Assembly: GCA_026003015.1 (NCBI GenBank)
Contig: BPGL01000001.1
Span: 838,913-902,912, forward strand
DNA length: 64,000 nucleotides
Direction: 5' to 3'
Source: Actinomycetota bacterium
GTDB lineage: Bacteria > Actinomycetota > UBA4738 > HRBIN12
A program made the position numbers and the translations under genes. The notes below the pieces were generated by a model. That model saw nothing but the letters and a program-made list of their open reading frames with translations, was not told the DNA's origin and made no database searches. Of the stretch, positions 51,535 through 61,101 are shown piece after piece (the first letter of the stretch is position 1; every line of letters begins with the position of its first letter).

Positions 51535-52281
51535 CTACCGGGGAGGTTCCCCGGGCAACCACAGACCCGGACGAGGGCCCCCTCGAGCATAGGCATCGCC
51601 GCGGGCGATCCGCAACGCCTCGGCCGGCAGCGAGCGCGCTGCGACGCCGAGGACGACCGCGTGGGCGCCGGCGGCGCGGAGCGCCTCTGCGCAGGCCGCG
51701 GCGGTCGCCCCGGTCGTCAGGACGTCGTCGACGAGCAGGACGCGGCGGGGCGCGGGGGCGGTCGGCTCGAACGCCCCCCGCATCGCCCGTCGCCGATCGG
51801 CCGCGCCGCGGCGCGCCTGGGGGCCGGGGTCCCCACACCGGCGAACGAGGCCGCGGACCTCGAGGCCGCGCGCACGGGCCACGGCCCCGGCCAGCACGCG
51901 CGCCTGGTCGTAGCCGCGGGCCGCCAGACGCCGATGCGCAAGGGGCACCCACGTGACAACGTCGACCGGCGGCAGATCGAGGGCGGCGACCGCCGCGCCG
52001 AGCACCGGCCCGACCTCGCGCCACCCGCCGAACTTGAGACGGCGGATGGCGGCGGCGATCGGCCCGGTGTAGGCGAAGGCCGACCGCGCGCGAGCGAGGA
52101 CGGGGGCCGGGCACGCCTCGCAGCTCCCCCGGGGCTCGGCCGAGGGCATCCCGCAGCGGGCGCACCAGGGCGGCTCGAGCACGACGAGCTGGCGGACGCA
52201 CCCCGGGCAGAGCGGCCAGGGTCCGCCCCGACATCCCGCGCAGCGGCGAGGGAAGACGGCCTTGAGCGCTCGAGCGAGCAC
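51535..52281 (-). CDS. comF: ComF-family phosphoribosyltransferase
   Basis: GTG at 52281; CAGCRGGPWPLCPGC, WCARCGMPSAEPRGSCEACP, VLLVDDVLTTGATAAACAEALRAAGA. Confidence 0.9.
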   Translation of the reverse strand: MLARALKAVFPRRCAGCRGGPWPLCPGCVRQLVVLEPPWCARCGMPSAEPRGSCEACPAPVLARARSAFAYTGPIAAAIRRLKFGGWREVGPVLGAAVAALDLPPVDVVTWVPLAHRRLAARGYDQARVLAGAVARARGLEVRGLVRRCGDPGPQARRGAADRRRAMRGAFEPTAPAPRRVLLVDDVLTTGATAAACAEALRAAGAHAVVLGVAARSLPAEALRIARGDAYARGGPRPGLWLPGEPPR

Positions 52282-52325
52282 GCGCCGCAGGCTAGGGGCC
52301 GGTACCGACGCCCGACGCGGGGCCC

Positions 52326-52940
52326 TCAGGGAAGCTCGACGACGACCGGGCGGTGGCCGCGGAGCTCGACCGAGATCCGCCCGTGCCGCCGCAGCACCGG
52401 GTAGGCGACGATCCACCCCGAGCCCGCCTCCGGATCGTGGCCCACCTCGAGGATCGGGTGCGGCTCCCGGTCGACCGCGAGCCGAACGCTGGGCGCCGAC
52501 GCCGCTTCGTAGCCGATGCGCAGGTGGTCGGCCGCGCACTCGATCGTCGTGAGGCGTACCCGGCCCACCGCTCGGTCGATCGCGACGCTGCCCCGTCGTA
52601 CCGCCGTGCGCGGCCAAGGCATCGCGAAGCGCTCCGCCGCGTAGGCCGAGGGACGCCCACCGTCGACCACCGCGACACACTCGACCCGGTACCACCCCGG
52701 CTCGAGCTCGGCGATCGGGATCTCGAAGGGCACGAACAGGTCCAACGTCGGGGCGACGTCGACCACGAGTGGGCCGAGGTCGATCGGACGAGCCTCGCGG
52801 GAGCCGAGATCGAGCAGCGTCGCCGACTCGAACCGGACCTGATGGGGGTCGCCGTCGGCCCCCCGGAGCACGAACGCGCCCTTGAGGCTCAGCGGGAACC
52901 GCTCGACGTGCGCCCGGATCGCGACCCGCTCGTCGGGCAC
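52326..52940 (-). CDS. Hypothetical protein (204 aa, beta-rich)
   Basis: Intact ORF from GTG at 52940 between comF and ahcY; no family recognised. Confidence 0.55.
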   Translation of the reverse strand: MPDERVAIRAHVERFPLSLKGAFVLRGADGDPHQVRFESATLLDLGSREARPIDLGPLVVDVAPTLDLFVPFEIPIAELEPGWYRVECVAVVDGGRPSAYAAERFAMPWPRTAVRRGSVAIDRAVGRVRLTTIECAADHLRIGYEAASAPSVRLAVDREPHPILEVGHDPEAGSGWIVAYPVLRRHGRISVELRGHRPVVVELP

Positions 52941-52945
52941 CGCGG

Positions 52946-54199
52946 CTACGTCCCCTCCTCCCAGGACCGCAGGTACGCCTCCTGCTCGGGCGTCAGGGTG
53001 TCGATCTCCACGTCCATCGCCCGCAGCTTGAGGCGGGCGACCTCCTTGTCGATCTCGGTCGGGACCGGGTACACGCGCGGCTCGAGCTCGTCGCGGTGGC
53101 GCGCGACCCACTCCACGCACAGCGCCTGGTTCGCGAACGACATGTCCATCACCGCGGCCGGGTGGCCCTCGGCGGCCGCGAGGTTCACGAGCCGACCCTC
53201 GCCGAGCAGGTAGATCCGTCGACCGTCGGCCAGCGTGTAGGCGTCGACCACCTCGCGGAGCCGACGGGGCGGAGCGGTGGCGAGCTGTGCGAGCGCGCCC
53301 TTGTCGATCTCCACGTCGAAGTGCCCGGCGTTGGCGAGGATCGCGCCGTCGCGCATCAGCTCCAGGTGCTCGCGCCGGATCACCGACCGGTCCCCCGTGA
53401 CCGTGACGAACACCTCTCCGATCCTGGCGGCATCGCGCAGCGGCATCACGCGGTAGCCCTCCATCACCGCCTCCAACGCCGCTGTGGGGTCGACCTCCGT
53501 GACGACGACCTGGGCGCCCAGCCCGCGCGCGCGCGCGGCGACTCCCCGCCCGCACATCCCGTAACCGCACACGACCACGATCCGACCGGCGAGCAGCCGA
53601 TTCGTCGCCCGCATGATCGCGTCCATCGTCGACTGGCCGGTGCCGTAGCGGTTGTCGAACAGATGCTTCGTGTCGGCGTCGTTGACCGACACGATCGGGT
53701 AGCGAAGAGCTTGCTCGGCCGCCATCGCCCGCAGGCGGATGACGCCGGTCGTCGTCTCCTCAGTGCCGCCCCAAACCTCCGCAAGCTGGTCGGTCCGCTG
53801 CCGGTGGAGGACCGAGACCATGTCGGCGCCGTCGTCCATCGTGACCTGCGGACGCAGGTCGAGCACCGAGGCGATGTGGCGGAAGAACGTGTCGGTGTCC
53901 TCGCCGCGGATCGCGAACGTCTCGATCCCGTCGTCGCACAGGGCCGCGGCGACATCGTCCTGGGTCGACAGGGGGTTGGAGGCGCACAGGGCGACGCTCG
54001 CGCCGGCGGCCGCGAGGGTGCGCACGAGGTTCGCGGTCTCCGTCGTCACGTGCAGGCAGGCCGCGATGCGGACGCCCGCCAGCGGCCGTTCCTTCTCGAA
54101 CCGCTCGCGGATCTGAGCCAACACCGGCATCTCGCCAGCCGCCCACTCGATGCGCTCGCGGCCCCGCTCGGCCAGGCGCTCGTCCTTGATGTCCGACAT
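52946..54199 (-). CDS. ahcY: Adenosylhomocysteinase
   Basis: ATG at 54199; [87 protein letters not shown]. Confidence 0.95.
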   Translation of the reverse strand: MSDIKDERLAERGRERIEWAAGEMPVLAQIRERFEKERPLAGVRIAACLHVTTETANLVRTLAAAGASVALCASNPLSTQDDVAAALCDDGIETFAIRGEDTDTFFRHIASVLDLRPQVTMDDGADMVSVLHRQRTDQLAEVWGGTEETTTGVIRLRAMAAEQALRYPIVSVNDADTKHLFDNRYGTGQSTMDAIMRATNRLLAGRIVVVCGYGMCGRGVAARARGLGAQVVVTEVDPTAALEAVMEGYRVMPLRDAARIGEVFVTVTGDRSVIRREHLELMRDGAILANAGHFDVEIDKGALAQLATAPPRRLREVVDAYTLADGRRIYLLGEGRLVNLAAAEGHPAAVMDMSFANQALCVEWVARHRDELEPRVYPVPTEIDKEVARLKLRAMDVEIDTLTPEQEAYLRSWEEGT

Positions 54200-54201
54200 C
54201 C

Positions 54202-55047
54202 TCAGGCTCCTTCCGATCGTGGGAGCAGGTCGACGAGCAGGTTCCCGACGCCGATCGCCGCCTCGCGCGCGACCCGCACGACCTCCTCGTGGGTGACCTC
54301 TCGTCCGTACGCGTTCGTCACCGAGCACAGGCCCAGGACGCGCATCCCGAGCGCGCGGGCCGGCAGGACCTCGGGCACCACCGACATCCCGACGACGGTC
54401 GCGCCCGCCCGTGCGAGGAACGCGATCTCCGCGGGGGTCTCGTAGGCGGGTCCCTGCATCGCCGCGTAGACGCCGGGGCGGGCCTCGATCCCCAGGACGG
54501 ACGCCCGCTCGAGCGCGAGCTCGACGAGCGCCGGATCGTACGCGTCGCGCATCGGCACGAACGCCGGCGTGCCGTCGGGCGTGCGCCAACCTCGCAGCGG
54601 CGCCTCCCCCATGAGGTTCACGTGGTCGCGCAGGACGACGACCGTCCCCGCATCGAGCCCTTCGACGAGGCCCCCGACCGCTGCGGTCACGATGAAGGTG
54701 CGTGCGCCGAGCGCGTGTGCCAGCCGCGGCAGGAGGGCCGGCACGTCCATCGGGTAGCCCTCGTACAGATGGAACCGGCCGCCGAACGCCACCACCGGCA
54801 CGCCGGCGAGCCGGCCGACCGACAGGACCCCCGCGTGACCGGGAACCCCCGGCACCGGGAACCCGGGAAGCTCCGCGTACGGCAGGCTCGCGTCGACCTC
54901 CAGCGCGTCGGCGAGGGCGTCGGCAAGACCCGAGCCGAGCACGATCCCCACCCGCGGGACCGCCGCGGAACGGGCCCGCACGACCTCCGCCGCCCGCTGC
55001 GGCAGGTCGTCGCCCGGTCCGGGCATCGGCGCCGTGGCGACGCTCAC
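54202..55047 (-). CDS. Purine nucleoside phosphorylase
   Basis: GTG at 55047; [94 protein letters not shown]. Confidence 0.92.
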   Translation of the reverse strand: MSVATAPMPGPGDDLPQRAAEVVRARSAAVPRVGIVLGSGLADALADALEVDASLPYAELPGFPVPGVPGHAGVLSVGRLAGVPVVAFGGRFHLYEGYPMDVPALLPRLAHALGARTFIVTAAVGGLVEGLDAGTVVVLRDHVNLMGEAPLRGWRTPDGTPAFVPMRDAYDPALVELALERASVLGIEARPGVYAAMQGPAYETPAEIAFLARAGATVVGMSVVPEVLPARALGMRVLGLCSVTNAYGREVTHEEVVRVAREAAIGVGNLLVDLLPRSEGA

Positions 55048-56105
55048 GATCCCCCCGCCAGGGCCGCCTTGAGGCGGGCGATCACCTCGACCGGGGTCGG
55101 ATCGATCCCCCGGGCGATGCCCGCGTAGGCCGACGCGAGGTCCCCGAGCACCACGAGCGAGCACAGGCGGGCCAACGCCGAGCGACCGCTCGCGCGCACG
55201 TCGACCGTCTCCGCACCGGCCTCCCGCGCGATCGCGAGCGAGGGCTCGAAGCGCGCGGCGACGTCGGGGCGCTCGCCGTCGTGGCGGAGCGCGACGACGA
55301 CGAACCCACGGCCCCGCCCCGCCGACCAGCCGACCACCTCGTTGTGGTCGAGCTCCGGGAGCGCCGAGGCGAACGCCGGCAGCTTCGCGTTCTCGTTCCA
55401 CTGGGTCCGCCAGCGGTTGGCCGCGGTCGCGCCCAGGCCGTCGGCGCCCCAGAAGACCGGGGTCCGCTCGCCGATCAGCCGCGCGATGCGCTTGGCCGCG
55501 TTGCGATCGGTGGGGACCTCCGGCGCGAGCTCGCCGAGGAGCCGCTCCATCTCGCCGACCGCCTCATCGACGTCGGAGGCCAGACGCGGGAGGAGGCCGG
55601 CCGACTCGAGGGCGCCGAGCAGCCCGAACGCGAGCTCGCCCAGCGCGGCGCGCGGCATCATGCCCGCCGAGACCCCGACGACCGGGACCCCGGAGGCCGC
55701 CGCCCGCGCCCCGAGCTCGCCGCCGGAGGTCACCGCGATGAGCCGGCACCCCCGGGCGAGGGCCTCGTCGAAGCACGCGAGCGTCTCCTGCGTGGTCCCG
55801 GAGTACGAGCAGCACACGACGAGCGTCGACGGGCCGCAGTAGCCGGGAAGCTCGGGGCCGCGCTGAACGTCGATCGGCACGCCGAGCCGGTCGCGGAACA
55901 AGCTCCGCAGCACGTCGCCGGCCACGGCCGAGCCGCCCATCCCGCAGTAGGTCACGGCGGCGATCTGGTCCAAGGAGGGCAGCGGGCGGACCGCGCGACC
56001 GGTCCCGTATCCCGAGCGCGCTTGCTCCGGCAGCCGGGCGATCGCGCCGAGCATGTCGCCGCGGTCGACGTCGCGAACCCGGGACGGGTCGTCGAGGTCG
56101 ATCAC
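55044..56105 (-). CDS. SIS-domain bifunctional phosphoglucose/phosphomannose isomerase
   Basis: GTG at 56105; [65 protein letters not shown]. Confidence 0.87.
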   Translation of the reverse strand: MIDLDDPSRVRDVDRGDMLGAIARLPEQARSGYGTGRAVRPLPSLDQIAAVTYCGMGGSAVAGDVLRSLFRDRLGVPIDVQRGPELPGYCGPSTLVVCCSYSGTTQETLACFDEALARGCRLIAVTSGGELGARAAASGVPVVGVSAGMMPRAALGELAFGLLGALESAGLLPRLASDVDEAVGEMERLLGELAPEVPTDRNAAKRIARLIGERTPVFWGADGLGATAANRWRTQWNENAKLPAFASALPELDHNEVVGWSAGRGRGFVVVALRHDGERPDVAARFEPSLAIAREAGAETVDVRASGRSALARLCSLVVLGDLASAYAGIARGIDPTPVEVIARLKAALAGGS

Positions 56106-56281
56106 GCGTCCTCCTTCGGCTCGAGGGCTTCGTCGATCAGCATCACGGGGATGCCGTCGCGGATCGGATAGCGCAGACCGCACCGTCGGCAGACGATCAC
56201 CTGCTCAGCCTCGAAGACGTCGACGTCGCCCCGATCCCTCGGGCACACGAGGATCCTGATCAGGTCGGGATCGAGGCTCAC
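56102..56281 (-). CDS. Trm112-like zinc-binding small protein
   Basis: Not in the supplied ORF track; translated by hand: [63 protein letters not shown] overlaps at both ends. Confidence 0.88.
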   Translation of the reverse strand: MSLDPDLIRILVCPRDRGDVDVFEAEQVIVCRRCGLRYPIRDGIPVMLIDEALEPKEDA

Positions 56282-57636
56282 CCGTCACCTCCCCCGCCCC
56301 TGATCAGCGCGAGAAGCTCGGCCGTGCGCTCGGCGAGGAGCTCGGGGGTGCGGGCCTCCACGTTCAGGCGCAGGAGCGGCTCCGTGTTCGAGGGCCGCAC
56401 GTTGCACCACCAGTCGTCCTCCTCCACGGTGAGGCCGTCGAGGCGATCCTGGCGGGCCTGCCGGAACGCCGCCGCGACCCGCTCGAGGGCGGCCGCCGGA
56501 TCGTCCACGCGGCTGTTGATCTCGCCGGAGGCGGCGTACCGGCGGAACGGACGCAGGAGCTCCGACAGCGGCACCCCCGCTTCGGACAGCTCCCCGAGCG
56601 CGATCACCGCGGCGATCATCCCCGAATCGGCGTTGTAGTTGTCCCGGAAGTAGTAGTGGCCGGAGTGCTCCCCGCCGAAGACCGCCCCGGTCTCGGCCAT
56701 CACCTGCTTGATGAAGGAGTGGCCGACGCGGGTGCGCACCGGCACGCCGCCCTCGGCTCGGATCGTCTCGGGCACGATCCACGAGCAGATCAGGTTGTGC
56801 ACGATCACCGCCCCGGGGTGGCGTCGGAGCATCGCACGGGCGACGAGCGCCGTGAGCACCGAGCCCGAGACGTCCTCGGCGTGCTCGTCGACGAGGAACA
56901 CGCGATCGGCGTCGCCATCGAACGCGAGCCCGACGTCGGCCCCGTGCTCGAGCACCGCGGCCTTCAGGTCCTTCTGGTTCTCGGGGTCGATCGGGTCGGC
57001 CGGGTGGTTGGGGAACGTGCCGTCGAGCTCGGGGTACAGGTGGTGCAGTCGGATCGGCAGGCGCCCGAGCACGGCGGGGACGACCAGGCCGCCCATCCCG
57101 TTCGCCGTGTCGGCCACGACGGTCAGCGGTCGCATCGCGCCGACGTCGACGAACGACAGGACGTGCTCGACGTAGTCCTCGAGCAGATCCACCCGCTCCA
57201 CGCGGCCCCGCGAGGCCGACGCGACGGCGTCGGCGTCGTCCTCGACGAGCCGGCGGATCTCGCGCAGACCAGACGCCTCCCCGACCGGCCGGGCGCCCGG
57301 AAGGCAGAACTTCAGCCCGTTGTACTCCCGGGGGTTGTGGCTCGCGGTGATCATGATGCCCGGGAGGTCGAGCCGTCCCGAGGCGAAGTACAGCAGGTCG
57401 GTCGACGCCAGACCGAGGTCGGCGACGTCGGCGCCGGCGCCCGTGACGCCCTCGGTGAGCGCCTCGGCGAGCTCGGGCGAGGACAGGCGAGCGTCACGGC
57501 CGATCAGGAAGCGATCCAGCCCGCTGAAGCGCACGAACGCGGCGCCGATCCGACGGGCGAGGGCTGCGTCGAGTTCGTCGGGCACCACGCCCCGCACGTC
57601 GTAGGCCTTGAAGATCCGCTCGAGGGTCGACGCCAT
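56278..57636 (-). CDS. manB: Phosphomannomutase/phosphoglucomutase
   Basis: FKAYDVRGVVPDELDAALARRIGAAF, GIMITASHNPREYNGLKFC, VGLAFDGDADRVFLVDE, GGEHSGHYYFRDNYNADSGM. Confidence 0.94.
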   Translation of the reverse strand: MASTLERIFKAYDVRGVVPDELDAALARRIGAAFVRFSGLDRFLIGRDARLSSPELAEALTEGVTGAGADVADLGLASTDLLYFASGRLDLPGIMITASHNPREYNGLKFCLPGARPVGEASGLREIRRLVEDDADAVASASRGRVERVDLLEDYVEHVLSFVDVGAMRPLTVVADTANGMGGLVVPAVLGRLPIRLHHLYPELDGTFPNHPADPIDPENQKDLKAAVLEHGADVGLAFDGDADRVFLVDEHAEDVSGSVLTALVARAMLRRHPGAVIVHNLICSWIVPETIRAEGGVPVRTRVGHSFIKQVMAETGAVFGGEHSGHYYFRDNYNADSGMIAAVIALGELSEAGVPLSELLRPFRRYAASGEINSRVDDPAAALERVAAAFRQARQDRLDGLTVEEDDWWCNVRPSNTEPLLRLNVEARTPELLAERTAELLALIRGGGGDG

Positions 57637-57752
57637 GGCTCGGCATCCTACCCAAGCGCGTGGAGCCGACCGCCGGGGCTCACCTCGCGCGCGGCGACGG
57701 AGGAGGCCTCGGGTGCGGGCCGATGCGAGAGCGCGCGGGCCTCAGGCGTTCG

Positions 57753-57983
57753 TCAGCCGCCGACGACCAGGTCGAGGACCGACGAGAGCGGCACGAGCCG
57801 GCCGTCGCTGAACCACCACTTCGCCTCGCACAGGTGGCACGTGCTGAACGTCACGTCCCGCCCCCCGAGCGCCATCGAGATCGTGATCAGGTCGCCCTGC
57901 CCGCAACTCGGGCACGGACCCGTCGGGGTGGATCCAGCGGTACGCATACCGACAGGGTCGGCCTCGGCGCGCTCGACCACCAT
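57753..57983 (-). CDS. Small zinc-ribbon protein
   Basis: GPCPSCGQGDLITISMALGGRDVTFSTCHLCEAKWWF (two CxxC pairs); lies between manB and DUF3499. Confidence 0.7.
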   Translation of the reverse strand: MVVERAEADPVGMRTAGSTPTGPCPSCGQGDLITISMALGGRDVTFSTCHLCEAKWWFSDGRLVPLSSVLDLVVGG

Positions 57984-58098
57984 AGCGAGACGGACCCATT
58001 TGCATGGGCGCTCGGAGCCGTGGCGCTCCTCCGCCGCGCCCGCGGCCGGCCGCCCCCGGACGGGGGAGGCGCATCGGTCGATCGGCGCAGGCCCTCGC

Positions 58099-58124
58099 GG
58101 GCCCCCGGGGCCCCTCGGGGGCCC
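58099..58124. terminator. GC-only hairpin downstream of the DUF3499 gene
   Basis: Perfect inverted repeat GGGCCCCCG-N8-CGGGGGCCC, 19 nt after the DUF3499 stop; no U-tract. Confidence 0.4.
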
Positions 58125-58142
58125 GGCCGATCTGGCTCGAGC

Positions 58143-58346
58143 TCAGGCGGCGCCGGGGGCGCGCGCGTCGCGGATCGTCCACCCGACCGGCGGGGTCATC
58201 GCCTCGGCGTGGCGGCGGCACAGGTCGAGCCGCCCGGGGTCCGGCGGGTCGACGAGGTCGCCGATCACCACGACGCGTTCGGCGTAGACGAGGGACACCG
58301 TGACGGCCGGCTCGACGCCGCACCGCATCTTCGCGCAGATCCGCAC
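58143..58346 (-). CDS. DUF3499-family protein
   Basis: RICAKMRCGVEPAVTVSLVYAERVVVIGDLVDPPDPGRLDLCRRHAEAMTPPVGWTI. Confidence 0.87.
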   Translation of the reverse strand: MRICAKMRCGVEPAVTVSLVYAERVVVIGDLVDPPDPGRLDLCRRHAEAMTPPVGWTIRDARAPGAA

Positions 58347-58353
58347 GCCCCAC

Positions 58354-58376
58354 AGCCTAGATCACACGGATGTGAT
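58354..58376 (-). promoter_or_regulatory. TAGGCT -10 box with an adjoining perfect palindrome ATCACA-CGGA-TGTGAT
   Basis: TAGGCT (58359-58354, minus) 7 nt before the DUF3499 GTG; palindrome at 58361-58376 abuts its upstream side. Confidence 0.5.
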
Positions 58377-58404
58377 TTCCAAACGTCGAGCCGGAGCCCC
58401 GCGC

Positions 58405-59532
58405 TCAGATGTCCGCGGCCGCGGGCGTGTCCCACTCCTGGGCGCCGGGCGGGCGGTAGCCGGCGATGATCACGTGCGCCCCGACCGGGATCAGCTCGTA
58501 GAGCTCCTCGATCTCCTCGTTGCGCATCCGGATGCAGCCGTGCGACGCGTACCGCCCGATCGACTCGGGGGCCGGGGTTCCGTGGATCCGGATCAGGCCG
58601 GGCGCGTCGATGTAGATGGCGCGCGTGCCCATGACGCCGTTCGGTCCCCCCGGCACGACCGCCGGCAGGTTCGCCCCCCACGAGTCCAGGGCCGGGTTGT
58701 ACCAGGTCGGGTTGACCCGCTTGTCCCAGATCGTCCAAACGCCCGTCGGCGTGGTCCAGCCGGGCTTGGCCGTGGCCACGCTCCACGTCTTCATCACCCG
58801 GAAGCCGTCGTAGAGGTACAGGACGTTCTCGTCGACGCGCACGACGATCGTGCGGCCGAGGGTGCGGGGCGTGACCTTGGGCTCGACCCTGACCGTGCCG
58901 AGCTGCACCGAGCGCAGGTCCGAGCGGACCGCGCGCAGGACCTTCTCCTCGGCGGCGGCGACGCGCAGCTTGCGACCGGGTCGCGCGCGGACGAAGCGGA
59001 TGTCGGAGCCGTCGGCGGTCAGGTCGATGCGCGCGTCCCGGGGCTCGATCGCGACCTGTGCGGCGATCCGATCCACGAGGCGCTCGATCGGCCCGCCGAC
59101 CACGCTGAAGGGCACCTCGACGTCCATCGCGACGGGCTCGTCGCGCAACCGGTGCCAGGCCCGCTCGAAGGCGGTCATCGTCTGGCCAACCGCGAGGGCC
59201 CGGTCGACCGCCCCGGCGACGTCGGCGCGCTCGCCGAGCTCGGCGTGGGTCGCTCGCCAGGTGCGACCCGCCGCCTCGATCCGAAGGGGCCGGGCGAGCT
59301 CGGCCGCGATCACACGACCCACGGCGGCGACCGCCTCGTCCCTCGTCATGCCGCCGACGTCGACGCCGGCCACGCGGATCCCGGGGAGGATCACGGACGA
59401 CCGGGCGGCGTCGTAGCGGTACATCGCCCACGCCCCGCCGGCGGCGCCGAGCGCGATCACCGCCACGACGGCGAGCGCGACGGTCACGAGGCGCCGCCGC
59501 CCCCGCCGCACGTGTCGTCCCCGGCTCACCAT
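58405..59532 (-). CDS. L,D-transpeptidase (YkuD) with N-terminal TM and peptidoglycan-binding-like domains
   Basis: IRIHGTPAPESIGRYASHGCIRMRNEEIEELYELIPVGAHVII; N-terminal TM; GMTRDEAVAAVGRVI. Confidence 0.92.
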   Translation of the reverse strand: MVSRGRHVRRGRRRLVTVALAVVAVIALGAAGGAWAMYRYDAARSSVILPGIRVAGVDVGGMTRDEAVAAVGRVIAAELARPLRIEAAGRTWRATHAELGERADVAGAVDRALAVGQTMTAFERAWHRLRDEPVAMDVEVPFSVVGGPIERLVDRIAAQVAIEPRDARIDLTADGSDIRFVRARPGRKLRVAAAEEKVLRAVRSDLRSVQLGTVRVEPKVTPRTLGRTIVVRVDENVLYLYDGFRVMKTWSVATAKPGWTTPTGVWTIWDKRVNPTWYNPALDSWGANLPAVVPGGPNGVMGTRAIYIDAPGLIRIHGTPAPESIGRYASHGCIRMRNEEIEELYELIPVGAHVIIAGYRPPGAQEWDTPAAADI

Positions 59533-59632
59533 CCGACCACCGCCGTCGCCTCCGTTGCCGCACCATGCTACCGCGTGGTCCGGAGCCCGGACGCTTGCCA
59601 GACGGCCTGCAGGACCGCAGGCGGTGACCGCC

Positions 59633-59668
59633 GACTCAGGCGGTGACGCCGACTCAGGCGGTGACGCC
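59633..59668. repeat. Two tandem copies of an 18-bp unit GACTCAGGCGGTGACGCC
   Basis: Direct reading; the repeat overlaps the 3' end of the redoxin gene and duplicates its stop codon. Confidence 0.85.
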
Positions 59669-60202
59669 GAAGTGTTCCGCGATCAGGGCGGCGAGCGCGT
59701 CGTCGTTCAGCGGGCCCACCCACACGTCAGCGATCTCACCTCCGGGACGAACGAACACGGTGGTCGGCATCCCGGCGCCGCCGAGGGCGGAGAAGAAGGC
59801 GCCCTGCGCATCGAACGCGGTGTCGTACGTGACGCCCGTTCGGCGCACCAGGTCGATGCTCGCAGCTCGGGCGTCGCTCTGCGAGATCCCCAGGAACGCC
59901 ACCCGGCCACGAAGGCGACGGTGGACGGTCTCGAAGTCCGGCATCTCGGCCACGCAGCTCGGGCACCAGGACGCGAAGAAGTTGATGACCAGGGGACGCT
60001 CGGCGTAGGCGGCGTAGTCGACGATCCCGTCCCCCTCCAGCGTCGGGAGTCGGAGCTCCCTCAGGACCCCGCCGACACGGAGATCGCCCGCGTAGCCCAC
60101 CTCGCTCGATCCGCCACGGGCCAGGAGGGATGCGGTGAGCAGGGCCCCGAGGACGACGGATCCCCACGCGACGGCTCGACGGGCGCCCACGCCCCTGCTC
60201 AT
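59654..60202 (-). CDS. TlpA/ResA-like thioredoxin-fold protein (secreted or membrane-anchored)
   Basis: N-terminal hydrophobic segment; VINFFASWCPSCVAEMPDFETVHRRLRGRVAFLGIS, GGAGMPTTVFVRPGG. Confidence 0.9.
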   Translation of the reverse strand: MSRGVGARRAVAWGSVVLGALLTASLLARGGSSEVGYAGDLRVGGVLRELRLPTLEGDGIVDYAAYAERPLVINFFASWCPSCVAEMPDFETVHRRLRGRVAFLGISQSDARAASIDLVRRTGVTYDTAFDAQGAFFSALGGAGMPTTVFVRPGGEIADVWVGPLNDDALAALIAEHFGVTA

Positions 60203-60465
60203 CGCTCCCGAGGGTGCCCGGCGCTGCCGCTCACCTGGACGTGGGCGCGCACGCGGTCACGCAGGCCTCGCGTGAGCGGCTCGCGGGCCTCCTCGGCCAT
60301 GGCCCGCCCGACGCGCCCGAGCATCACCTCGTGCCAGCATTCCTCGCAGCCCAGCAGATGGGCCTCGAACCAGCGGATCGCCCGCCGCGGCAACTCCCCC
60401 GAGACGTACTCGGCGGCGTTGCGCTCGGGATCGTGGCGCCGTCGCCGCACCCACCAGCTCTTCAT
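60199..60465 (-). CDS. Small putative zinc-binding anti-sigma factor (no obvious TM)
   Basis: ATG at 60465; EAHLLGCEECWHEVMLGRVGRA (HxxxCxxC); directly after a sigma factor gene. Confidence 0.75.
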   Translation of the reverse strand: MKSWWVRRRRHDPERNAAEYVSGELPRRAIRWFEAHLLGCEECWHEVMLGRVGRAMAEEAREPLTRGLRDRVRAHVQVSGSAGHPRER

Positions 60466-60983
60466 CGACCCGCCTCCATGACCGAGACCCCGAGCAGCCC
60501 CGCGAGGGCTCGCCGGCCACGGTGCAGCCGCGACAGGACCGTGCCCCGCGGGGTGCCCATCGCCCGGGCGGCATCCGCCGTCGATAGACCCATGAGGTCG
60601 ACCAGCGTGATCGCCACGCGCTGCTCGTCGGAGAGGCGCCACATCGCGCGGTGGAGCGCGTCGCGGTCAAGGGCGGCCATCGCGAGTCCCTCGGGGTCCT
60701 CTCCTCCCGCCGATTCCGCGCCCTCTGCGAGAGCTACCTCCTTCGGGCGGCGCGAACGGCTCCGGTACTGGGATCGGGCGAGGTTCAGGCAGATCGTGGC
60801 CAGCCACGGCTCCACCCTGCGAGGTCGCCGCCGCTGTCTCCAGGCTCGGAACGCTGCGAGGTACGTCTCCTGCGTCAGGTCCTCGGCCTCCTCGCGAGTG
60901 CGCACGAGCTTGCGAGACAGGTTGTAGACGAGGTCCATCGCGCCCATCGTCGCCCGCAGGAACGAGTCCTGATCGCTGGTCAT
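60462..60983 (-). CDS. ECF-type RNA polymerase sigma factor
   Basis: ATG at 60983; NLSRKLVRTREEAEDLTQETYLAAFRAW, AITLVDLMGLSTADAARAMGTPRGTVLSRLHRGRRALAGLL. Confidence 0.92.
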   Translation of the reverse strand: MTSDQDSFLRATMGAMDLVYNLSRKLVRTREEAEDLTQETYLAAFRAWRQRRRPRRVEPWLATICLNLARSQYRSRSRRPKEVALAEGAESAGGEDPEGLAMAALDRDALHRAMWRLSDEQRVAITLVDLMGLSTADAARAMGTPRGTVLSRLHRGRRALAGLLGVSVMEAGR

Positions 60984-61101
60984 CGCCTCGTTGTGTAGGA
61001 CCCCAGATGGCCACCGCCGATTCCCCACGGCCGCCCCGCGCGGGCGTTCATGTCGAGAGATCGGGGTCCACAGACACGGGCGCGACCGGGGCCGCTCCAG
61101 G

